64,000 bases of DNA, from NCBI GenBank assembly GCA_003258405.1, contig QKPN01000001.1, positions 62,001 through 126,000 of the forward strand. The letters run 5' to 3'. The notes under the pieces were generated by a model that saw only the letters and a program-made list of their open reading frames with translations, was not told the DNA's origin and made no database searches. The DNA comes from Rhodobacteraceae bacterium DSL-40 (GTDB lineage: Bacteria > Pseudomonadota > Alphaproteobacteria > Rhodobacterales > Rhodobacteraceae). Position numbers and translations under genes: made by a program. This document shows positions 57,378-64,000 of the stretch, in pieces. Within the stretch, counting starts at the first letter, position 1. Each line of letters begins with the position of its first letter.

Positions 57378-57952
57378 TCCGCGCCGCCTTCACCGGCATT
57401 GCACTGGCACTCGGTCTCGGTCTTTCGGCTGCGGCGCAGGATGCGAATGATGTGATGGTGATCGAGGTCGCCGGAGAAGCGAACGGCACCATCGAGATCC
57501 AGCTTCTTCCGGATGTTGCTCCCGTTCATGTCGAGCGTCTCGAGACGCTTGCGCGTGAGGGGGCTTATGACGGTGTCGTTTTCCACCGGGTGATCGAGGG
57601 CTTCATGGCCCAGACCGGTGACGTGGAATATGGCACGGTCGATGCCTTCAATCAGGGTCGTGCAGGCACGGGCGGATCCTCCTATCCGGATCTTCCGTCG
57701 GAGTTCTCGGATATTTCCTATGAGAAGGGCGTCGTGGGCATGGCGCGGTCGCAGGACCCGGACAGCGCCAACAGCCAGTTTTTCATCATGTTCAGCGAGG
57801 CCCCCTTTCTCAACGGCCAGTATACGGTCGTGGGCAAGGTGATCTCGGGGCAGGATGTTGTTGATGAGATCAAGCGCGGCTCCGGCTCGAACGGCATGGT
57901 CTCCGACAAGCCTGACGTCATGAAGAAGGTCTACATGAAGGGCGGCCAGTAG
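57374..57952 (+). CDS. Cyclophilin-type peptidyl-prolyl isomerase (periplasmic)
   Basis: A 192-residue cyclophilin with a signal peptide (AAFTGIALALGLGLSAAAQD). The domain repeats that of the gene before it: FHRVIEGFMAQTGDVEYG, DLPSEFSDISYEKGVVGMAR, NSQFFIMFSEAPFLNGQYTV. Duplication with change of location (cytosol versus periplasm) explains the tandem pair. Its ATG overlaps the previous stop. A strong terminator follows. Confidence 0.95.
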   Translation: MIRAAFTGIALALGLGLSAAAQDANDVMVIEVAGEANGTIEIQLLPDVAPVHVERLETLAREGAYDGVVFHRVIEGFMAQTGDVEYGTVDAFNQGRAGTGGSSYPDLPSEFSDISYEKGVVGMARSQDPDSANSQFFIMFSEAPFLNGQYTVVGKVISGQDVVDEIKRGSGSNGMVSDKPDVMKKVYMKGGQ

Positions 57953-57973
57953 GGCGCGCTTTTGATTGCAACG

Positions 57974-58017
57974 AAGAGGCCCGGATGCCAGGCGGCTTCC
58001 GGGCCTCTTGCATTTTT
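57974..58017 (+). terminator. Rho-independent terminator (cyclophilin operon)
   Basis: 12-bp stem AAGAGGCCCGGA / TCCGGGCCTCTT (57974-57985, 57998-58009), then GCATTTTT. It lies 22 nt past the second cyclophilin stop; it may also serve the convergent NCS1 gene. Confidence 0.9.
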
Positions 58018-58027
58018 CGAGTGTTCT

Positions 58028-59491
58028 TCATTCGGCGGGAGTGGCTGCCTCTTCCGCGGCCTGTGCCGTGTTCGGCATGAGGAAGATATAGAGTGCGCCG
58101 CCAAAGATCGCTCCGATGAGCCAGGCGAAGCCGGTGAGCGCGCCGAATGCAGGAACCCAGACTGTCGCAATCGAGAAGATCGCAGAGATGCCGAAGGCGC
58201 TCAGGGCACGCTTGTTCCAGCCGCCATCATAATGATAGGCGCCTGCCGGGTCCGTGGTGAACATGTCCGGCAGGCTGAGCTTGCCCTTTTTCACTAGATA
58301 GTAGTCGGCGACGAGAATGCCGTAGAGCGGCGCGAGCACTGCGCCGAGTGTATCGACGAAGGCCGCAATCCCGATCGACGAGATGAAGGCAACCCAGAAG
58401 GCTCCGATGAAGAAAGCGATACCCGCGGTGATGAGGCCGCCAGTCTTTGCAGAGATTTTCGAGGGAGCCAGATTGGCGAGATCGTAGGCGGGCGGAATGA
58501 AGTTGGCCACGAGATTGATGCCGACGGTCGCAAGGAAGAAGGTAATCGCGGCGATGAGCGTCAGAAAGACGTTGTCGACGCGGGCGACGATATCGGCGGG
58601 ATTGGTCAGGGTCTCACCAAAGATTGCGACGGTTCCCGCTGTGGTGAACATTGCCAGAAACGAGAAGAACGCAAGGCTGACCGGCAGGCCCATGAAGTTG
58701 CCGAAACGCATCTGCCCGTCGCTGCGAACGAAGCGCGCGAAATCGCCATAGTTCAAGACGACTGCGGAGAAGTAAGCGATCATTGTGCCGAGCACGCCCA
58801 TGAACGCCATGAAGCCGCCACCCTCCCCATCGGCCGGCGTGAAGATCGCGCCGAGTTGCGTGAAGAGGTCGTTTCCGGCGGTAAACCAGATGTAGAGGGC
58901 GAGCGCGATCATCACGCCGTAGACGAACGGACCGGCGAAGTTGAGGAACTTGGTGATCCAGGTGATGCCGCGCATGAAGAGATAGACCTGAAATCCGCAG
59001 ACGAGGGTATAGGCAAACCAGTCGACGAAGGTCATGCCAAGGAAGGTGCCGCTCTCGGTGCCGCCGAAGATGGCATAGATCGCCATGGCAACAGCGGTCG
59101 AGGCGAAATAGGTCTGCACGCCGTACCAGAAGATTGCAACGATACCGCGCACGAGGGCAGGGAAATTCGCGCCCCGGACGCCCATGGCGGCGCGGGCCAT
59201 GACTGGATAGGGAACCCCGTATTTCACGGAAGGCCGCCCAGTCAGGTTGACGAGGGCCATGACCACGATGCCCGCGAGTACGATGGCAGCAAAAACCCAC
59301 CATCCCCCAAGGCCGGAGGATATGAAGAGCGTCGCGGCGAGTGTGTAGCCGAACAGGCTCTGGATGTCGTTCGACCAGACGTTGAATATTTCGAACCAGC
59401 CCCACTTCCGTTCGCTGTGGTTCAGCGGGGCCAAGTCTTCGTTGTAGAGGGATGGGGCGGTCTTCGAAGGGTCGATGATTGCGTCGTCCAT
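58028..59491 (-). CDS. NCS1-family nucleobase/allantoin permease
   Basis: A 487-residue transporter with twelve helices. LYNEDLAPLNHSERKWGWFE before helix 1, FNVWSNDIQSLFGYTLAATL, PYPVMARAAMGVRGANFPAL near residue 95 and the helix 3 segment IVAIFWYGVQTYFASTAVAM define NCS1 (PucI/CodB/Mhp1). NYGDFARFVRSDGQMRFGNF near 250 is also typical. Likely substrates are allantoin, uracil, hydantoin or related compounds. No catabolic gene is adjacent, so the substrate stays open. Confidence 0.9.
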   Translation of the reverse strand: MDDAIIDPSKTAPSLYNEDLAPLNHSERKWGWFEIFNVWSNDIQSLFGYTLAATLFISSGLGGWWVFAAIVLAGIVVMALVNLTGRPSVKYGVPYPVMARAAMGVRGANFPALVRGIVAIFWYGVQTYFASTAVAMAIYAIFGGTESGTFLGMTFVDWFAYTLVCGFQVYLFMRGITWITKFLNFAGPFVYGVMIALALYIWFTAGNDLFTQLGAIFTPADGEGGGFMAFMGVLGTMIAYFSAVVLNYGDFARFVRSDGQMRFGNFMGLPVSLAFFSFLAMFTTAGTVAIFGETLTNPADIVARVDNVFLTLIAAITFFLATVGINLVANFIPPAYDLANLAPSKISAKTGGLITAGIAFFIGAFWVAFISSIGIAAFVDTLGAVLAPLYGILVADYYLVKKGKLSLPDMFTTDPAGAYHYDGGWNKRALSAFGISAIFSIATVWVPAFGALTGFAWLIGAIFGGALYIFLMPNTAQAAEEAATPAE

Positions 59492-59902
59492 TATCCGGTC
59501 CCATGCATGTGTTGTGATCTTGCGCCCGATGTGCCGGGCGCGGCTGAGTGTTCCGGACTATCGGAAGTCAGCAGGCGACATGGGAAAAGGGGGCGGATGG
59601 CGCGATTGTGACTTTCTTTGGGCAAATTCATTGAAATGATTATTTGGAAGGCAGATCATCTCATCTGGTGACTGGAGCAGGGCAGAAAACCCGTGGGCGG
59701 GCTCTGGTCAGCGCCCCGCCAGAGGACGGCGTGCAGCGGGAACCGGAAGGCCGAATCGCGGGTTGCATCTCTGCTTGGCGGAGAGTCAGAATGGCGCGCG
59801 GAGCGGCCAGTGCCGTCGGGCGGCTGGTGATGCTGCTCCGCGCAGCGGACCATCGTTTTGTTTCTCGACGAAGCCATGGTCATGAGAGGAATGGAGGAAA
59901 CC
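59492..59902. other. 411-bp intergenic region
   Basis: Divergent region between the NCS1 permease and the small helical protein. Contains TCATT-GA-AATGA near 59628-59639, a short inverted repeat, and an AT-rich patch there suited to a promoter. No gene is supported. Confidence 0.4.
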
Positions 59903-60172
59903 ATGGTGGATCAACGGCAGAAACCGTCCGACCGTGTCGAGAAGCTTGGCGCCGAGATTGGAGAAGCCCGGCGGCGTCTGGAGGACCACAAGGCGCATGA
60001 CTGGACTGGCGGGCTCGGCGCGCTGCTTGAGGATCTGTCGCACGATCTGCACGGCGTTCACGAGGACGGCGCACCGGACGAGCCTGACACACATGCCCGG
60101 CTCGACGAGATAGAAGCCCGCCTTTCCGAGGCACGCTCGCGCATCGCGTCGGCGGAAAAACTCAAGACCTGA
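59903..60172 (+). CDS. Small helical protein of unknown function
   Basis: An 89-residue acidic/basic helical protein: an N-terminal helix (SDRVEKLGAEIGEARRRLED), a glycine/histidine-rich middle (DWTGGLGALLEDLSHDLHG) and a C-terminal coiled coil (RLDEIEARLSEARSRIAS). No membrane segment or known domain. Start 59903 follows GGAGGAA by five bases; an earlier ATG (59891) overlaps that site. It ends in a clear terminator, which supports real expression. Confidence 0.7.
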   Translation: MVDQRQKPSDRVEKLGAEIGEARRRLEDHKAHDWTGGLGALLEDLSHDLHGVHEDGAPDEPDTHARLDEIEARLSEARSRIASAEKLKT

Positions 60173-60180
60173 GTGCCATT

Positions 60181-60217
60181 GGCTCAGGCCGGATCGGCCT
60201 GAGCCTGCGTCGTTTTT
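60181..60217 (+). terminator. Rho-independent terminator
   Basis: GGCTCAGGCC (60181-60190), loop GGATC, GGCCTGAGCC (60196-60205), followed after seven bases by TTTTT. It closes the small helical protein gene. Confidence 0.85.
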
Positions 60218-60272
60218 CTGATCGGTGCAAAATGCGTGAGGCCGACCGCGTCCCTGGCGCGAGCCGGAATTG

Positions 60273-61529
60273 TTATACTTCCAGCCGCACGAGCGCGTGC
60301 CGTTTGCGACCCGCTGACAGCTTGCGTGGCTCTGTGAGATCCTCCAGGCCAAGGAATAGGCCGGCATCTGAGACGGGCATATCATCGAGGCGGGCGCCGC
60401 CCTCTGCAATCAGGCGCTTGGCTTCCTTGCCGGACCCTGCGAGCCCCGATTTCACCAAGAGCTGCACGATCGATATGCCTGCTTCTGGCACATCCCCCTG
60501 ACCGAGGCTGAGCGTGGGGAGATCTTCCCCCATTCCGCCGCGCTCGAAGACCTCGCGGGCGGTTGCCTCGGCGGCCGCTGCTGCTTCCGCGCCATGGCAG
60601 AGGGTCGTGACCTCATTTGCGAGCGTAATCTTTGCGGCATTGATCTCGGAGCCGCCGAGCGCCCCCATGCGCTCACATTCCTCGACCGGGAGCTCGGTGT
60701 AGAGCTTGAGGAAGCGGCCGACATCCGCGTCGGTCGTATTGCGCCAGAACTGCCAGAACGCATAGGGCGTCAGAAGATCGGCATTAAGCCAGACGGCACC
60801 GCCCTGCGACTTGCCCATCTTGCGGCCGTCCGAAGTTGTGAGCAGCGGAGTCGTGAGGCCGTAGATCTCTGTCCCAAGGACGCGGCGGGTGAGATCGATA
60901 CCGTTGACGATGTTGCCCCACTGGTCGGAGCCGCCCATCTGCAGCAGGCAGCCATAGCGGCGGTTGAGCTCCAGAAAGTCGTAGGCCTGTAGGATCATGT
61001 AATTGAACTCGAGGAAGCTCAGAGACTGATCGCGATCGAGGCGCGACTTCACGCTCTCGAAGGAGAGCATTCGGTTCACCGAGAAATGGCGGCCGATGTC
61101 GCGCAGGAAATCGAGATAGTTAAGCTCGTCGAGCCATTCGGCGTTGTTGCGCATCATGGCCCCGCCTGGCGCATCGCTGTAGGCGAGGTATTTCGCAAAA
61201 ACGCTCTGCATCGTGGCGATGTTCGCATCGATCTGCGCGGGGCTGAGCAGCGGGCGTTCGTCAGAGCGGAAGGAAGGGTCGCCCACCTTTGTCGTGCCGC
61301 CGCCCATCAGGGTGATCGGTTGGTGCCCGGTCTTCTGGAACCAGCGCAGGAGCATGATGTTGAGCAGGTGCCCGACATGGAGCGACTGGGCCGTTGCATC
61401 ATAGCCGATATAGGCGGGAACCGGTCCCTTCAGCAGCTGCTCGTCGAGGCCCTGAAGATCGGTGCAATCCTGAAGATAGCCCCGCGCCTGCAGGACGTGC
61501 AGGAAGTCGCTCTTCGGCTTGTATGTCAT
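60273..61529 (-). CDS. tyrS: Tyrosyl-tRNA synthetase
   Basis: A 418-residue class I aminoacyl-tRNA synthetase. [20 protein letters not shown] near residue 38-57 includes the HIGH-type [19 protein letters not shown] near 195 binds tyrosine; [14 protein letters not shown] near 234 is the KMSKS-type loop; a C-terminal S4 RNA-binding domain runs through [20 protein letters not shown]. Start 61529 (AAAGGA site). It is divergent from anmK. Confidence 0.97.
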   Translation of the reverse strand: MTYKPKSDFLHVLQARGYLQDCTDLQGLDEQLLKGPVPAYIGYDATAQSLHVGHLLNIMLLRWFQKTGHQPITLMGGGTTKVGDPSFRSDERPLLSPAQIDANIATMQSVFAKYLAYSDAPGGAMMRNNAEWLDELNYLDFLRDIGRHFSVNRMLSFESVKSRLDRDQSLSFLEFNYMILQAYDFLELNRRYGCLLQMGGSDQWGNIVNGIDLTRRVLGTEIYGLTTPLLTTSDGRKMGKSQGGAVWLNADLLTPYAFWQFWRNTTDADVGRFLKLYTELPVEECERMGALGGSEINAAKITLANEVTTLCHGAEAAAAAEATAREVFERGGMGEDLPTLSLGQGDVPEAGISIVQLLVKSGLAGSGKEAKRLIAEGGARLDDMPVSDAGLFLGLEDLTEPRKLSAGRKRHALVRLEV

Positions 61530-61665
61530 GACGCTGGTCCTTTCACCCGCTTCTTTCACTGGGCGCGGCGCCGTTCTATAGCGTCGGGCAGGGCAAAGAA
61601 AAAGGGGCAGCAGGCGATGGACCGGAGCTCACTCGGACAGCATGCAGCGGCATGGGCGAGACGCC

Positions 61666-62760
61666 ATGCCGGTTGAGCGCCCGCTGCGAGCCTTGGGGCT
61701 CATGTCGGGAACGTCCATGGATGGAGTCGATGCCGCGGTGATCGAAACCGATGGCGTGGATATTCTCGACTTTGGACCGTCGTCCTTCATTCCCTATGAA
61801 GCGGATGAACGTGCCATATTGCGCGCCGGGCTTGGGCTCTGGCCCGGTGATGGAGGTCTTGATGGTATCGAGGCCCTTGTGCGCGCGCGTCACGCTGCCG
61901 CGATCCGGCGCTTTGACGGGCTCGATGTGGCCGGATTTCACGGCCAGACACTCGCGCATGACCCGGCTGTGCGCGGGACGCATCAGATTGGGCGTGGCGA
62001 CCTGCTGGCGCGCGAGGCCGGGCTGAGGGTGGTCTGGGATTTTCGCAGTGCGGATGTGGCAAGTGGCGGTGAGGGAGCCCCGCTCGTCCCTTACTTTCAT
62101 TTTGCCTGCGCTCGCCGGATCGGGGCGGCCGGTCCGATCGCCTTCCTCAATCTCGGCGGGGTGGGTAATGTGACCTGGGTCGATCCGGCGGCTGCGGCGC
62201 CAGAGGCACAGAGCGCTTTACTCGCGTTTGATACTGGGCCCGGTAATGCGCTCATCGACGATTTCCTGAAGCTTCGGCTCGGGCTTGCCTACGATGCGGA
62301 GGGCCAGATCGCGGCGACAGGACGGGTCGACGCAGCGGTTCTGTCCGACCTGGCAACGCACCCGTTTCTGATGCGGTCGCCACCGAAGTCGCTCGACCGG
62401 CAGGATTTTCATGGCTTCCTGGAGCGAGTTGCGCATCTCTCGACAGAAGACGGCACGGCCACGCTGACCGCGCTCACGGCAGCCTGTGTGGCAGAGGCGG
62501 CGCGCCACTTTCCGCGACCAGTTGATCGTTGGTTGGTTTGCGGAGGCGGACGGCTCAACCGCTCATTGATGGCCCGTCTCGGTCAGTCGACAAATGCCCC
62601 CGTCGATGCCGTCGAGGCGGTCGGTCTCGACGGCGACATGCTGGAGGCGCAGGCCTTCGCCTTTCTGGCTGTCCGCGTCCTGAAGGGGTTGCCGACCTCT
62701 GGGCCATCGACGACCGGCGCGCGCTTGCCGGTTTGTGGCGGACGCATCTCGCGGGGATGA
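61666..62760 (+). CDS. anmK: Anhydro-N-acetylmuramic acid kinase
   Basis: A 364-residue sugar kinase that phosphorylates and hydrolyses anhydro-MurNAc from peptidoglycan recycling to MurNAc-6-phosphate. ALGLMSGTSMDGVDAAVIET at residues 9-28, GFHGQTLAHDPAVRGTHQIG near 90, VVWDFRSADVASGGEGAPLV near 123 and DTGPGNALIDDFLK near 190 are the family signature blocks. Start 61666 is one of two close ATGs (61642 also in frame); the family usually begins a few residues before ALGLMSG. Confidence 0.95.
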   Translation: MPVERPLRALGLMSGTSMDGVDAAVIETDGVDILDFGPSSFIPYEADERAILRAGLGLWPGDGGLDGIEALVRARHAAAIRRFDGLDVAGFHGQTLAHDPAVRGTHQIGRGDLLAREAGLRVVWDFRSADVASGGEGAPLVPYFHFACARRIGAAGPIAFLNLGGVGNVTWVDPAAAAPEAQSALLAFDTGPGNALIDDFLKLRLGLAYDAEGQIAATGRVDAAVLSDLATHPFLMRSPPKSLDRQDFHGFLERVAHLSTEDGTATLTALTAACVAEAARHFPRPVDRWLVCGGGRLNRSLMARLGQSTNAPVDAVEAVGLDGDMLEAQAFAFLAVRVLKGLPTSGPSTTGARLPVCGGRISRG

Positions 62761-62895
62761 GCGGGGTTTGATGGCGGATTCCCGGCGGGTGATGCAGAGC
62801 GGACACGTTTCCGCCGTCCTTGTTGCTGGCGTGCGAGAGCCAAAGCGACTAGATTCCCTGAAAACGCTGGCACTCAGTCCAGGACGAGGCGATCG

Positions 62896-64000
62896 ATGCA
62901 GTTTCCCCGAAAAGCCGCGCAGGCTGTTAGCGCGCTGGTCATTGCCGCGATGGTTGCGGGTTGCACGCTGCCGCGCTCCGGCCCGACCACGCGCGAAATT
63001 CTTTCAGGTGGCGACAATCCGGCGATTGGTCTTCATATCGTGAGCGTGACGCCGGCCGTCGCAGCCGCGACGCACTATTCCGAACCCCTCGGCTTCGGCT
63101 CGGATTTCACAGGCGCGGGCTTGCTTGGCGCCGATGTGATCCGGGCGGGGGATACGCTCTCCGTTGCGGTCTGGGAAAATGTGGATGCCGGTCTGCTGGC
63201 TGGCGTCGGCCAGAAGGTCACCGCTGTCGATCAGCTTCAGGTCGATCAGGCCGGCAATATCTTCATGCCGTATGTCGGCCAGATCGAGGCGGCCGGCCGA
63301 ACGCCGGAGCAGCTGCGCACCGAGATCACCCGCAGTCTTGCGCCTCAGACGCCGGATCCTCAGGTCGAGGTGCGCCGCATCGCAGGTGATGGCTCGACGG
63401 TGAGCGTCCTGGGCGCGGTCGCTTCGGCGGGAGTCTATCCGATCGAAGCTCCGACGCGGCGGCTTTCTTCCATGCTTGCGCGTGCCGGCGGGGTAGGTAT
63501 CGAGCCCGACATTGCTCAGATTCGGGTCGAGCGCAATGGCCGGGTCGGCCGGGTCTGGCTCCAGGATCTCTATGACACGCCCGCTTATGATATTGCGCTG
63601 CGTGGAGGCGACAAGATCATCGTCGAGCAGGATCGGCGAGCCTTTACCGCGCTTGGGGCGACCGAGCAGCAGGCGCGGGTGAATTTCACCAAGCCCAACA
63701 TGAGCGCCATCGAGGCGATTGCTGCGGCGGGAGGGCTCGACGGGGATGCGGCCGATCCGACCGGCATCTTCGTCTTCCGTTCCGAGCGAGCCGATGTGGC
63801 GAGCAGGGTGCTGGGCGGTGTTGCCGTGTCAGGCCCGCAGCGCATGGCCTACGTAATGAATCTCACGGAGCCAGAGGGAATGTTTGCGGCCCGGGAGTTC
63901 ACCATTCGTGACGAGGACACGGTGTACATTACCGAGGCGCCGTTCAAGGCTTGGCGGCAGATCATTGGCCTGACTGCGACAACGGTGGCCCTCGGCGGGT
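62896..64000 (+). CDS. Polysaccharide export lipoprotein (Wza/KpsD-like), C-terminus cut by window
   Basis: 368 codons to the right edge. The signal peptide with lipobox (VIAAMVAGC) anchors it in the outer membrane through Cys22. A polysaccharide export domain (DVIRAGDTLSVAVWENVDAG, then VDQAGNIFMPYVGQIEAAGR) and two SLBB domains (VSVLGAVASAGVYPIEAPTR near 175; FTALGATEQQARVNFTKPNM near 255) match Wza/KpsD-like outer-membrane translocation proteins. The C-terminal barrel/helix region lies outside the window. It marks the left border of a probable exopolysaccharide locus continuing to the right. Confidence 0.9.
   Translation, partial: MQFPRKAAQAVSALVIAAMVAGCTLPRSGPTTREILSGGDNPAIGLHIVSVTPAVAAATHYSEPLGFGSDFTGAGLLGADVIRAGDTLSVAVWENVDAGLLAGVGQKVTAVDQLQVDQAGNIFMPYVGQIEAAGRTPEQLRTEITRSLAPQTPDPQVEVRRIAGDGSTVSVLGAVASAGVYPIEAPTRRLSSMLARAGGVGIEPDIAQIRVERNGRVGRVWLQDLYDTPAYDIALRGGDKIIVEQDRRAFTALGATEQQARVNFTKPNMSAIEAIAAAGGLDGDAADPTGIFVFRSERADVASRVLGGVAVSGPQRMAYVMNLTEPEGMFAAREFTIRDEDTVYITEAPFKAWRQIIGLTATTVALGG

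Overview
This is a GC-rich chromosomal segment most consistent with an alphaproteobacterium of the Rhodobacteraceae (inference from gene content, many ATGA/TGATG overlaps, and protein families typical of that group; no species is claimed). It reads mostly as core genome with several accessory or low-GC patches. About 56 protein genes, a tRNA-Gly and an interrupted tRNA-Leu are supported.

Layout. 1-9.3 kb (minus strand): start of an AI-2E family transporter, an acyl-CoA synthetase, an ABC exporter, a large protein with seven 50-residue repeats, tRNA-Gly(TCC), a quinone oxidoreductase, a metallophosphoesterase and phosphoglycolate phosphatase. 9.4-13.3 kb (plus): glmU-glmS-alkD-like, a tight operon for UDP-GlcNAc synthesis plus a DNA-repair passenger. 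13.4-16 kb: an orphan BrnA-like protein and a heparinase II/III-like lyase with an AT-rich front end. 16.1-22 kb (minus): the yejABEF peptide importer. 22.1-24.4 kb: cytochrome c552, prephenate dehydratase and a methyltransferase. 24.7-30 kb: a small membrane protein with an HlyD-like partner, nudC, a membrane acyltransferase and an aldo/keto reductase. 30-34.9 kb: a btuB-btuF-btuC-btuD vitamin B12 uptake operon behind a cobalamin riboswitch.

35.0-35.4 kb holds the most notable feature: a tRNA-Leu(UAA) gene split in its anticodon loop by a 257-nt group I intron (IC3-like). Next come an SqdB-like epimerase with an AT-rich upstream region, a CRTAC1-type secreted protein, a DUF1810 protein, a di-heme peroxidase, a secreted RNase T2 with an extra N-terminal domain, ssb, a lytic transglycosylase, an outer-membrane transporter-like protein and uvrA (44-47 kb). 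Both ssb and uvrA have near-consensus alphaproteobacterial SOS boxes upstream.

47-64 kb: an unknown membrane protein, a dicarboxylate/amino-acid symporter, then a valine-degradation operon (mmsA, acyl-CoA dehydrogenase, 3-hydroxyisobutyryl-CoA hydrolase, mmsB) with a divergent LysR regulator and a TGCAAATTTGCA palindrome between them. This is followed by a CBS protein, coaD, two tandem cyclophilins, an NCS1 permease, a small helical protein, tyrS/anmK in divergent orientation, and a polysaccharide-export lipoprotein that runs off the right edge.
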